Shown one piece after another: positions 52,652 to 61,541 of a DNA stretch of 64,000 nucleotides (position 1 is the first letter of the stretch; every line of letters begins with the position of its first letter). The stretch is from Saprospiraceae bacterium. Its GTDB lineage: Bacteria > Bacteroidota > Bacteroidia > Chitinophagales > Saprospiraceae. Under the pieces are notes generated by a model, which was not told where the DNA came from, did no database searches, and worked only from the letters and a program-made list of their open reading frames with translations. The DNA is taken from the NCBI GenBank assembly GCA_020630495.1, contig JAHDBH010000002.1, positions 25,279-89,278 on the forward strand, read 5' to 3'. The translations under genes and the position numbers were made by a program.

Positions 52652-54361
52652 ATGAAGCAAGACCTAGTCAAACAGCTCCTAGAAGGAACACTCACTCATG
52701 AGGAAGTCATCGCACAGATTGACTACTCACAGATAGAGAGCCCAGCAGAGGCCGTGAGTATGAGACCACCGCCTGATACAGGCACAGCGACATATACAGG
52801 TGAGTGGACTGCGGCGCAGGCCAAGCATCTGCTACAGCGGACCACCTTTGGCGCCACGCGAGAGATGATCCAGCAGTCTGTGGCAAATGGTATGGCATGG
52901 ACCGTCGATAAACTTCTGGAAGCACTTCCGGCACCATCTCCACCATTAGCATACTCAGAGCTTGATGTAAGTGTGAGCATAGGAGAAACCTGGGTAGATG
53001 CTCCAGTCGTGCGTGGCAATAATCAGCAGTACAACGCACGTCGAAGATCTATGAGGGCGTGGCACACTGGTCGCTTACTCAGTGGTGAGTTTAATCTGAG
53101 AGAAAAGATGACCCTCTTCTGGCACAATCACTTTGCCGTGGAGGACCTCGTCGTCATAGATGCTCGCTATCAGTACACCTACCTCAAGACCCTCAGGGAT
53201 AATTGCTTTGGCAATTTCCGAGAGCTGTGTAAGCTCATCACCATAGATCCCATGATGCTCAGATATCTCAATGGTCGATCCAATCAAGCAGGATCACCCA
53301 ATGAGAACTACGCACGAGAGCTCCTGGAGCTATTTTCTATAGGTAAAGGCCCTCAAGTGGGAGAAGGCGACTACACCCACTATACAGAGGATGACGTCCG
53401 AGAACTCGCTAGAGTCCTCACAGGATGGAGAGATCTCGGATACTTGACAGAAAATGAAAATCTAGAAGTAGGATCCGCCTTCAGAAGGAATCTACATGAT
53501 CAGGAACCCAAGACTCTATCGCACAGATTTGATTTTGTCACTATAGAGAATATGAACGAGCTAGAGTATGCTCACGCCATAGATATCATATTTGGTAAGA
53601 AAGAGTGCGCACGATTTATCTGCAGGAAGCTCTATCGATGGTTCGTCTATTACGAGATCACCGATGTAGAGGAAATGCAAGTGATAGAGCCACTAGCAGA
53701 TGCTCTAGTAGCTGCTGACTATGAGATCGAAGCTGTACTCAGAATCTTACTTCAAAGCGAGCACTTCTACGATCCGCTCAACTGCGGATGCATGATCAAG
53801 AGTCCTATCGACTTTGTCAATAATCTGCTGACCCAGCTCAGCGTACCCATCAGCGGTACTGTGGTCCAAGAGTACAATACATGGTTCCGCATATACCAGT
53901 TTACCTCTACGATACAGCAGCAGCTCTTCCAGCCGCCAAATGTAGCTGGATGGTCCGCCTACTATCAGGCGCCTGGCTACTACAGGCTATGGACCAATGG
54001 TGTCACACTTCCCATGCGCATCCAGTACACTGACTTGATGACACTTGTAGGCTTCAGGGTAATGGGACTCAATATACAGATCGACTTCCTCGATCACATC
54101 TCGGCATATGACAATCCTACAGATCCCAACGATCTCATCCGAGAAGCCATATCTCTGCATTGCCCTAAAGAATTCACAGAAGAGCAAGAGACATTCTTGA
54201 AAAGTGCGCTTCTACCAGGCTTGCCTGACTTTGAGTGGACAGTGGAATATGGTGAGTATCTAGGCAATCCATCAGATGAGGGCCTACGAAATGCTGTCCA
54301 TACTAAGCTCCGCTTATTCTTCAGGACACTCATGCTTCATCCAGAGTATCACCTCAGTTAA
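52652..54361 (+). CDS. DUF1800-domain protein
   Basis: 569 residues of the DUF1800 family: AKHLLQRTTFGATREMIQQ near the N-terminus, REKMTLFWHNHFAVEDLV, LRYLNGRSNQAGSPNENYARELLELFSIG, DVRELARVLTGWRD, and the HF-Y-x-N-type FQPPNVAGWSAYY region. The function of this family is unknown, though its members regularly pair with DUF1501 proteins. There is no N-terminal signal, so it may be co-exported with its partner or remain inside. It is 21 bases ahead of the DUF1501 gene, so they are probably one operon. Confidence 0.93.
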   Translation: MKQDLVKQLLEGTLTHEEVIAQIDYSQIESPAEAVSMRPPPDTGTATYTGEWTAAQAKHLLQRTTFGATREMIQQSVANGMAWTVDKLLEALPAPSPPLAYSELDVSVSIGETWVDAPVVRGNNQQYNARRRSMRAWHTGRLLSGEFNLREKMTLFWHNHFAVEDLVVIDARYQYTYLKTLRDNCFGNFRELCKLITIDPMMLRYLNGRSNQAGSPNENYARELLELFSIGKGPQVGEGDYTHYTEDDVRELARVLTGWRDLGYLTENENLEVGSAFRRNLHDQEPKTLSHRFDFVTIENMNELEYAHAIDIIFGKKECARFICRKLYRWFVYYEITDVEEMQVIEPLADALVAADYEIEAVLRILLQSEHFYDPLNCGCMIKSPIDFVNNLLTQLSVPISGTVVQEYNTWFRIYQFTSTIQQQLFQPPNVAGWSAYYQAPGYYRLWTNGVTLPMRIQYTDLMTLVGFRVMGLNIQIDFLDHISAYDNPTDPNDLIREAISLHCPKEFTEEQETFLKSALLPGLPDFEWTVEYGEYLGNPSDEGLRNAVHTKLRLFFRTLMLHPEYHLS

Positions 54362-54382
54362 TCATCCCACCTAGCGACTACT

Positions 54383-55945
54383 ATGAAAAGAAGAGACTTT
54401 CTACGTGTATCTGGACTAAGCACACCAGTATTGCTCAATGGACTATCGCTGTCTACCCTAGCGAAGAGTCGACTATTCTCTACGATAGATGGCGACTCAG
54501 ATAGGATACTGGTGCTCATACAGCTTACGGGAGGAAACGATGGCCTCAATACCATCATTCCCATGGATATGTATGACCGCCTGCAGGCAGTCCGTACAGA
54601 TATCATGGTGCCAGAGAACTCTGTCATCAACATAGATCAGGATCTGGCGATGCACGGCTCTATGGAGTCTATGCATGAATTGTACACGCAGCAACAGCTG
54701 AAGATCGTGCAAGGTGTAGCATATCCTAATCAGAATCGATCACACTTCCGCAGTACAGATATATGGACTAGTGGTAGTCCTGCTACCGAAGTATGGATCG
54801 ACGGATGGCTGGGAAGATACTTCCAAAATCGCCATCCCGAGTTTCCCACTGGATATCCTAATGCTGATTGCCCTGATCCCTTTGCGATTACAGTGGGTAG
54901 CCTCGTATCCGCCACATGCCAGGGTATCACAGGCAACTTCTCCATGGCTATATCAGATGTAGATTCTCTCAATCCTATCAGCGAAGGAGCTACAGGAAGT
55001 CTGCCTGACACACCCTACGGCGATGAGCTTATGTTTCTCAGAGAGGCCATCCGTCAGACCAATGCGTATGCAGAGCAAATCACCAATGCCGCAGACGCAG
55101 GCACCACCAGCGTCAGCTACAACGAAGACAATCCACTAGCGCAGTCTCTCAAGACAGTTGCGCAGCTCATAAGCGGAGGCCTGCAGACACGAGTATATGT
55201 GGTAAGTCTAGGCGGATTTGACACACATGCTGGTCAAGTCAATGAAAATGATTCCAATGCGGGTATGCACGCAGATCTGCTGCAGACCGTGAGTGAAGCC
55301 GTCTTCAGCTTTCAGACAGATATACAGAATCAAGGCTTACAAGACCGAGTACTTGGCATGACCTTCAGTGAATTTGGTCGGCAGATCGCACAGAATGATA
55401 GCTTTGGTACTGATCACGGTACAGCAGCTCCTCTCTTCTTATTTGGCAACTGCGTGGACCCAGCGATCCTCGGTCACAATGCGGAGATTCCAGAGCTAGT
55501 CGATCCTCAGGATGGTGTAGCGATGCAGTATGATTTCAGGGATATATATGGGTCAGTCTTAGTAGATTGGTTTGATGTGGAAGAGGCAGAAGTACGGGAA
55601 ATATTGCATCCAGAATTCATCAAGTTGCCGCTGCTGGATCAGAACTGTCTCATGACCACAAGCACATCTGATCCTACAGCTGTAGATCAGCTCGTGGATA
55701 TGGTCATCCGTCCTCAGCCAGTACGTGGCACTGCCTACATTGATCTAGAGTTGAGGGAATCTGCAGAGGTAGATCTCAGGATATATGACTCTGTGGGCAA
55801 GGAATTAGCCACGCTGATCTCAGGTCGTGTAGACGCTGGACTATCTACTTACAGCCATGATTGTCACAGATTTCCAGCGGGAAATTACTATTGTCGACTC
55901 CGCGTAGGCAGACGACACATGACTCAGCTCATGCTAGTGATATAA
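54383..55945 (+). CDS. DUF1501-domain protein with Tat signal and T9SS-like tail
   Basis: 520 residues of the DUF1501 (sulfatase/phosphatase-fold) family: ILVLIQLTGGNDGLNTIIP, SESMHELYTQQQLKIVQGVAYPNQNRSHF-type segment and GTDHGTAAPLFLFG. The N-terminus MKRRDFLRVSGLSTPVLLNG is a twin-arginine signal (R3-R4-D-F-L). The last ~90 residues (RPQPVRGTAYIDLELRESAEVDLRIYDSVGKELATL to LMLVI) look like a type A sorting domain. It would thus be folded in the cytoplasm, moved by Tat and then reach the surface. It is paired with the DUF1800 gene. Convergent with the VTC gene, with eight bases between the stops. Confidence 0.93.
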   Translation: MKRRDFLRVSGLSTPVLLNGLSLSTLAKSRLFSTIDGDSDRILVLIQLTGGNDGLNTIIPMDMYDRLQAVRTDIMVPENSVINIDQDLAMHGSMESMHELYTQQQLKIVQGVAYPNQNRSHFRSTDIWTSGSPATEVWIDGWLGRYFQNRHPEFPTGYPNADCPDPFAITVGSLVSATCQGITGNFSMAISDVDSLNPISEGATGSLPDTPYGDELMFLREAIRQTNAYAEQITNAADAGTTSVSYNEDNPLAQSLKTVAQLISGGLQTRVYVVSLGGFDTHAGQVNENDSNAGMHADLLQTVSEAVFSFQTDIQNQGLQDRVLGMTFSEFGRQIAQNDSFGTDHGTAAPLFLFGNCVDPAILGHNAEIPELVDPQDGVAMQYDFRDIYGSVLVDWFDVEEAEVREILHPEFIKLPLLDQNCLMTTSTSDPTAVDQLVDMVIRPQPVRGTAYIDLELRESAEVDLRIYDSVGKELATLISGRVDAGLSTYSHDCHRFPAGNYYCRLRVGRRHMTQLMLVI

Positions 55946-55953
55946 TCTGCTTG

Positions 55954-56640
55954 CTAGTGTCGAGTGAGTGCTAGGCCGTTGACGTACTTTGAGTTTTTGT
56001 GAGCCCTTACGGGCAAATGCGCCATCAGTCCACCCAGTCGACTATCATTCTTCTTATCGTACTTGATTTCCATGACTACATCGCGGGTAGTTGCAGACTG
56101 ACTCGCTGACACACCATATCGGTCCCCTCGCCAAAATCTCTGCTCCGTGTCGATGGTGATGCGATAGTCACCATCAGAAGAGAGAAAGTATTGTCTCAGG
56201 TAACTATTCATGAGACTTGGGCTGAGATGTGTGAGTAGTTGTAGATTACTCCTTTCCGCATCAGTTGATGCGCTGTAGTGCAATTGACCATCGCCACTAG
56301 TCACCATCAGTGTGCCTATGTCATGATGTCGCTTTGTGCCTACACTGCCCTCTTTGATTTTCATCTCCAGGATCGCTTGGTTCCAGACATTCCAGCTGTG
56401 TCCATACCAGCGGACACGCGTCTTCTGCCGCTTTCCTAGGCCTTGCACATTGGCATCCCGAGCAGCGAGCATGAGCGTGTCGTAGTAGACATTATTGACT
56501 CGTCTGTCTGGATATGGCTTTCTGAAAAACAGCGGATGCAATCTTATCCTAAGCAGGAGCTCCTGCAGGCTCGCTTCCGAGAGAACATATTTGCGCTCAT
56601 AGCGGTACTCGGGGAGCTTCTTCTCTAGGCTAGCAGTCAT
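55954..56640 (-). CDS. VTC-domain polyphosphate polymerase-like protein
   Basis: 228 residues of the VTC tunnel fold that makes polyphosphate from ATP in yeast Vtc4. The basic residues of the tunnel are present: ERKY (15-18), TRVRW with Arg75 and Arg77, LEMK with Glu92 and Lys94, YRITID with Arg160 and Asp164, MEIKYD with Glu191 and Lys193, and NSKYVNG with Ser217 and Lys218. It is soluble, with no signal or membrane segment. It starts inside the CotH gene (four-base overlap, ATGA). Whether it makes polyphosphate or uses another nucleotide is not known. Confidence 0.88.
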   Translation of the reverse strand: MTASLEKKLPEYRYERKYVLSEASLQELLLRIRLHPLFFRKPYPDRRVNNVYYDTLMLAARDANVQGLGKRQKTRVRWYGHSWNVWNQAILEMKIKEGSVGTKRHHDIGTLMVTSGDGQLHYSASTDAERSNLQLLTHLSPSLMNSYLRQYFLSSDGDYRITIDTEQRFWRGDRYGVSASQSATTRDVVMEIKYDKKNDSRLGGLMAHLPVRAHKNSKYVNGLALTRH

Positions 56641-59600
56641 TGGCTTTTCTTACCGTAGATGACACCATACATCTGATCCTTGACTCTACTCTGTGTCTCG
56701 GCCAGAGTACCATCCAGTCGTAGTCGTGATCCTTCCTCTATCAAGTGCATTGTCTGAATTTTTTCGCTCTGGACATTGACAGCGGTGATACTCGCTGGAC
56801 CATAGCTAGCTTTTTTCCTGAAGGCCGTGAAGCCGAGTGGGAGATTTTTGAGCGAAAGCTCACTTATATCTATATGGCTCAGGTCCTTGGAAGCCACACC
56901 GATTTCACAGTCTGATATGAGGATACGCTCTGCGCTCATCTTACTGTCTTCTCCCGCACTCAGTGCTTTGTCACCAGCTCCAGTGATCTCCGTATCGCTC
57001 ACAGTGATCTCGGATCCTGATATATCTATAGCATCGTTTCCAGGTACTTCAAATCTGCATCGCCTGATAGCCCCCTGGACAAAGTCTCCGTCAAATGCAT
57101 CCGACTGCACCTCGAGAAATAGACAGTCTTCCAAGGAAAAATTTGATCGTATGACATTGAGCGCATCCTCGCACCGCGTGCGATCCCAGATACAGTGATC
57201 CAGTACCACATCCGACTCATAGAAATTGACCGCGCCGCTTACAGACCATGCTGACAGTGCGGGATTGCGTATTTGCTCAAACTTCACATAGGACAAATAA
57301 GATGTGTCAGCAGCTTCACTGACCATTACCCCTCTACCACGCACACCAGCAGTGTAGACTCGTATAGGCTGCGTAGAAGTGCCGCGCCAGTCCAGAGGCG
57401 AATGAGAGAATATATAAGCACTATTAGTGGTCATCTCAAAGCTCGTACCAGCAGGTACCACAAAGGTGTAATCAGGAGGGATGACCATCATATCGGATAC
57501 CTGATAGTGAGACGGTGCGCAGGTGATCACGCGCTTTTGCTGATCCACCTGCAAAAAAGGAAAATCGGAGACTGTGCTCTGAAGCTTAAAGGTTCTCGTC
57601 TCATCCAGTTGAGACTTCGTATCATCCGTCCACAGACGTATAGGACTCTTGCTCGATTGCAGAGACCCGGGTATCTGATACTGCAGGTGTATTCCGTCCA
57701 CGTCCTGGCGTAAGTCAAAGCTGAGCTTTCCGCTCTTGGTTACAAATGACCTCTCATAATCTTCTACATATTCCATGCGCAGGACCTGTCTTTCTCCAGC
57801 TCGCAGATAATATGGCTTCATAGACCTAGCTATCAAGCGATCACTATGCCGTAGTGATTGTAGTACGACGGGTAATCTGCCATGATTACTTACTGTCAGT
57901 TCCACGCCACTCGCATCTTCATTGCTGACATACACTCTTAGGGGCGCGTAAGGCTGCACTAGACTGCGGAGTATATTGCGGTTGTAATCTATGTACGCGT
58001 CATCATACTTATAGTCAGGAAAGGCGGATTCCAGCATAGCCTGATGGTCTGTCAGTCCTGTCCAGTGCTTCAGCTTGTAGATAAAATCATCTGATGTAAC
58101 TTCTTCTATCGCAGAGGCGTACGCTGCAAGATATAGACTATCTAGCGCTGCGTGCTTGTACTGGTAAGGATAAGAGATCTTGCGACCGCTATCTCCATCA
58201 AATCCCACTGGCTCCAGACGACTCGTAATAGGATTGTAGTAGAATCGATAGTTGTGAGGAACCAAAGCGTGATCTGCTCCCATGAGATTGAGGATGGCAT
58301 TGCACATGGCTAATCTATTGACATCCATGACCTCGGATATGAGCCTGTCTCCCGCCATATAATCTCGCAAGAGTCCAAGGGCAATGAGTTGCTGCTGCAT
58401 GAGTGCTGAGTCTTTACTGATCTGACCTTGACCATATGTGAGCACCTCGAGCTCATCTCTGGCGTACTGCTGAGCTCCTTCTATCTCTCCCCAGGGCAGA
58501 CCCTGCTCTAAGAAGCCTGCTCGTCGTCTCCAGATGGGATCTTCATCAAGCTTGAGCAGTATACCTTCTCGTCGTTGATTAGACTCCATGAGTTCACGGG
58601 TAAAAAACTCCTCCACTGCATAGGCACCGAGATATTTTTTATTCTTACTCAAGCCATCGCCTATCTCCAGGGTGAGCTGTACAAAGTGGTACTGCAGATG
58701 CAGTATATCTTGATCATCTAGGACTTGATGAAGTAGCCACTCAGACAGGTAATTGCGCGTAGATGGATGCTGCAGAGAAAATTTATGCATACGACTCCAA
58801 GTCATATCATCCAGGAGCTCTACACGCCATGACCAAGTATCATCATAGAGGTGATCGACCCAGTCACCTTTGAGTCGTATCTGAGCAGGCATGGACTGAT
58901 CTCCGTCTACCAGCTGGGCTTCTACCATGTCGGTATCTTCTGTCAGTAGCACACCAGTCTCCAAAGCGGCGTCACGCTTTGCGCGTAGCTTATCATATGC
59001 TTGCTGAGACACACGGAGGGTGAGACGAGGTACGTCTGCGTACATCACCCCATAGAGCTTTACAGTAGGATCAGGACTTGCGCTCGCGTAGTAGTCCCAA
59101 GAATAAGTTGCTAGTAATTTACCCTCTGCGATGATAGCTATATGGAGACCCCTACCTGCCATATCATAGACACGATCCTGCACATAGAACTGCGCTGAGT
59201 TACCATGATCCATACCAGCACTAGTGGCTCTCAGATCAGCTGCCGCAATGCTTACTACAGAGTCAGTAGATGATTGCTCCTGCACTATCTGTCCATCTTG
59301 TAGGATACCTACATAGGATTCTCGCCACCGTAGATCAGAGAGATGATCTGCTCCGAGCGATCTGAAGTATGATCTGAGCTCAGCACCTAGCTTGCCAGAT
59401 GCCTCATCCTTTACAGCTAGCAGAATCGTAGCTTCAGGAAAAGCACTGATCACATCCTGTATCTCTGTGAACTCCAGTAGCTCCGACTGTCGCTTATCGA
59501 TCACTCGTGGGACGTCCTTGGCATACTTGACATCTCGCACTACCCTGATGACTATGGCACATGCAATCAGCGTCAGTAAGATAATCGTCAGTGTCTTTAT

Positions 59601-59642
59601 CTGACTCCCATGGCCACTAGTCTTAGCTGCTTTGATCTGCAT
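56637..59642 (-). CDS. CotH kinase-like protein with ILEI-like domain and beta-helix
   Basis: A 1001-residue envelope protein. It has an N-terminal membrane anchor (about residues 16-36), then an ILEI/FAM3-like domain (62-185: AFPEATILLAVKDEASGKL, FYVQDRVYDMAGRGLHI), then a CotH-like protein-kinase-fold region (about 195-570: RLKGDWVDHL, KKYLGAYAVEEFFTRELMES, VGFDGDSGRK). From ~690 to 960 short repeated turns (S-D-T-E-I-T, I-S-D-C-E-I) form a right-handed beta-helix. The CotH kinases of spore coats phosphorylate coat proteins; the substrate here is unknown. It is in the middle of the DUF4956-CotH-VTC unit. Confidence 0.85.
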   Translation of the reverse strand: MQIKAAKTSGHGSQIKTLTIILLTLIACAIVIRVVRDVKYAKDVPRVIDKRQSELLEFTEIQDVISAFPEATILLAVKDEASGKLGAELRSYFRSLGADHLSDLRWRESYVGILQDGQIVQEQSSTDSVVSIAAADLRATSAGMDHGNSAQFYVQDRVYDMAGRGLHIAIIAEGKLLATYSWDYYASASPDPTVKLYGVMYADVPRLTLRVSQQAYDKLRAKRDAALETGVLLTEDTDMVEAQLVDGDQSMPAQIRLKGDWVDHLYDDTWSWRVELLDDMTWSRMHKFSLQHPSTRNYLSEWLLHQVLDDQDILHLQYHFVQLTLEIGDGLSKNKKYLGAYAVEEFFTRELMESNQRREGILLKLDEDPIWRRRAGFLEQGLPWGEIEGAQQYARDELEVLTYGQGQISKDSALMQQQLIALGLLRDYMAGDRLISEVMDVNRLAMCNAILNLMGADHALVPHNYRFYYNPITSRLEPVGFDGDSGRKISYPYQYKHAALDSLYLAAYASAIEEVTSDDFIYKLKHWTGLTDHQAMLESAFPDYKYDDAYIDYNRNILRSLVQPYAPLRVYVSNEDASGVELTVSNHGRLPVVLQSLRHSDRLIARSMKPYYLRAGERQVLRMEYVEDYERSFVTKSGKLSFDLRQDVDGIHLQYQIPGSLQSSKSPIRLWTDDTKSQLDETRTFKLQSTVSDFPFLQVDQQKRVITCAPSHYQVSDMMVIPPDYTFVVPAGTSFEMTTNSAYIFSHSPLDWRGTSTQPIRVYTAGVRGRGVMVSEAADTSYLSYVKFEQIRNPALSAWSVSGAVNFYESDVVLDHCIWDRTRCEDALNVIRSNFSLEDCLFLEVQSDAFDGDFVQGAIRRCRFEVPGNDAIDISGSEITVSDTEITGAGDKALSAGEDSKMSAERILISDCEIGVASKDLSHIDISELSLKNLPLGFTAFRKKASYGPASITAVNVQSEKIQTMHLIEEGSRLRLDGTLAETQSRVKDQMYGVIYGKKSQ

Positions 59643-59647
59643 GATTC

Positions 59648-60316
59648 CTAGGATAGTTCTAGAAAGGACATGGTAGCGCTAGGGAAGTCTTGGGCGAGCT
59701 TAGCTCTCAGCGCGAATAGCTGATCAGGTGAGGCAAAATTGATAGCATAAATCACTTCCGTAAGCTCTGGGCGATCATCTATACGTCTGAGCGACAACTG
59801 CTCGGCATGACCCTGCAAAAGATCAGTAAGACTCTTCACTTCTCCCCCACTTGATGCAGGTAGTGTGATGACCAGATTCTGAGCGAGCTCTTCGCTACGA
59901 GTGCGATGTGACATCCATATGATAGCGGCAACTCCCAGTACACCGAGAACCGTCACGATTACCTGACCTGCACCGATACCCAAGCCTACGGCAATAACTA
60001 CGAAGAAATACGCGAGCTCCTCGGGCTCTTTGATGGCCGTGCGGAATCGCACGATAGATAGCGCACCCACAAGTCCAAGTGATAGGGCTAGCGAGGACTT
60101 GACGATAGTGATGATGATCATAGTGGTCAATCCGATCAGGACAAAACTTCTGCTGAGCGTCTTACGATTAGAAGCTGAGTGGCCATATCTCACATAGATC
60201 GCTCCTACACCGAGACACAAGATGCTTGTGAGTATCATCTGTATCAGGAAGAAGAGTACATTGATCTCTTCAGACTGTGTGACAAATAAATCCTTGAGTA
60301 ATTCTATATCGCCCAT
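59648..60316 (-). CDS. DUF4956 membrane protein
   Basis: 222 residues with four hydrophobic segments (about 20-41, 54-74, 76-94 and 103-134) and a ~80-residue soluble C-terminal domain. The SIVRFRTAIKEPEELAYFFVVIAVGLGIGAGQ segment is the DUF4956 signature, related to MgtC-like proteins. Its function is unknown. It precedes the CotH gene by five bases. In other bacteria DUF4956, VTC and CotH genes are often neighbours, which supports a joint function. Confidence 0.88.
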   Translation of the reverse strand: MGDIELLKDLFVTQSEEINVLFFLIQMILTSILCLGVGAIYVRYGHSASNRKTLSRSFVLIGLTTMIIITIVKSSLALSLGLVGALSIVRFRTAIKEPEELAYFFVVIAVGLGIGAGQVIVTVLGVLGVAAIIWMSHRTRSEELAQNLVITLPASSGGEVKSLTDLLQGHAEQLSLRRIDDRPELTEVIYAINFASPDQLFALRAKLAQDFPSATMSFLELS

Positions 60317-60383
60317 GTGCGTGGAGAGGGGTGTTAGCTTCGGTGATTGGTCTGCAAATTTACGTAGATGGCTGTGGCTGTTT

Positions 60384-61541
60384 CTACTGAGCTTGCTGAG
60401 CGGGAAATCTCTTAGCTAGAAAGCGAGTCTTACGCACCTCGTATTCAGGCACTCTGGCAGAGCGATCATAGTGCATCTGGAAATCCTCTAGATACTTCTG
60501 TGCAATTTCTCGGCTGTGGATGACCAGCATATTATCGTCTATGGCTATACTATCAGAATGCCAATTATAAGACCCTGTCGTTACTGTCGCAGATTCACTG
60601 AGAGGATCAAAGATGGCGTACTTGTGATGTATCCCTCGCGGGACAGTATCGACCAATATGTCAGCTCCCGCGGGCTCTACGATCCAGAATTCGCAGAGAT
60701 GAAACCTTGTGTAGTATTCTTTGAGGACGCCCTGGACCTTCACATCTCTCTGCAGCGCGTCCACCATAGCAGAGCCGAGCTCATCTCCAAAAAACAGCAT
60801 CTGTGCAAGGTAAATTTCTTGCTGACTGCTGTCCATCAACTCGATGAGTCTGACATTGCTGCTGTCCACTGGATTAAAATAGACCTCTACAGGGATTCCG
60901 TCCACAAGGAAATTACGCTTTGGCGAGGGCTGTTTTTGCCATCCAAACCTAGCGTTTGCTCGATCAGGAAGATCCTGTGATCCTCCCCACATCTGTTCAA
61001 AATCACGCTCATAAGCTAAGGCCAAATCACGGTCTTTGAGGATGACCATATTATTAGACTGCTGGCGGAGATCCCACTCGGCGTTATTTGCTGAGCTAGT
61101 GATGACTGTGGCATCCTCTGTGTGTGCATCTATGATGTAGTACTTATGATGCATAGAGAAATCAGCTGATCCATATACCACTGGAATGCTGTGATCAAGA
61201 GTGGGCAGGGCGAGATTGGCTTGCTGGTCTCCACTGGTGATATACCGGATACGCACGCCGCGCTTCACGGCATCATTAAGCGCTGTACTGAGCTCATGGG
61301 CCTCAGCAGTAAACATGGCAAGATCTATGCTCTGCTGTGCACCACTGATATAGTAAAGTAAGATCTCTTCAAAATATCCTGGCTTGTCAGATCCGTCTGA
61401 CTCCTTATTAAAGTGAACCGAGATGTACTCTTCCTGCTCGGGAACATCTATGGTCCATCGGCTACCTATCGCAGGACTTTCACATGATGATAGCAGGCCT
61501 AGAAAGAGAAGAGCTAAGACACCTGGCCTACTCCATACCAT
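60384..61541 (-). CDS. Phospholipase-D-like lipoprotein
   Basis: A 385-residue lipoprotein (lipobox LLSSC, Cys20) with two PLD repeats. The HKD motifs are complete: H131-x-K133-(x)4-D138 in MHHKYYIIDA and H305-x-K307-(x)4-D312 in IHHKYAIFDP, each followed by Ser/Asn-Trp-like residues (SSANNAEWDLR, TGSYNWHSDS). It should cleave phosphodiester bonds in lipids or nucleic acid at the envelope. It starts 14 bases inside the M28 gene and is followed by the DUF4956 gene after 67 bases, so it may be the second gene of the same transcript. Confidence 0.9.
   Translation of the reverse strand: MVWSRPGVLALLFLGLLSSCESPAIGSRWTIDVPEQEEYISVHFNKESDGSDKPGYFEEILLYYISGAQQSIDLAMFTAEAHELSTALNDAVKRGVRIRYITSGDQQANLALPTLDHSIPVVYGSADFSMHHKYYIIDAHTEDATVITSSANNAEWDLRQQSNNMVILKDRDLALAYERDFEQMWGGSQDLPDRANARFGWQKQPSPKRNFLVDGIPVEVYFNPVDSSNVRLIELMDSSQQEIYLAQMLFFGDELGSAMVDALQRDVKVQGVLKEYYTRFHLCEFWIVEPAGADILVDTVPRGIHHKYAIFDPLSESATVTTGSYNWHSDSIAIDDNMLVIHSREIAQKYLEDFQMHYDRSARVPEYEVRKTRFLAKRFPAQQAQ

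Noticed and set aside
57273..57713. 146-residue open frame opposite the CotH gene
   Set aside because: Antisense to a long coding region with clear folds; no support of its own.
60516..60980. 154-residue open frame opposite the PLD-like gene
   Set aside because: The opposite strand has two perfect HKD motifs. This frame has no start context and no recognisable motif.
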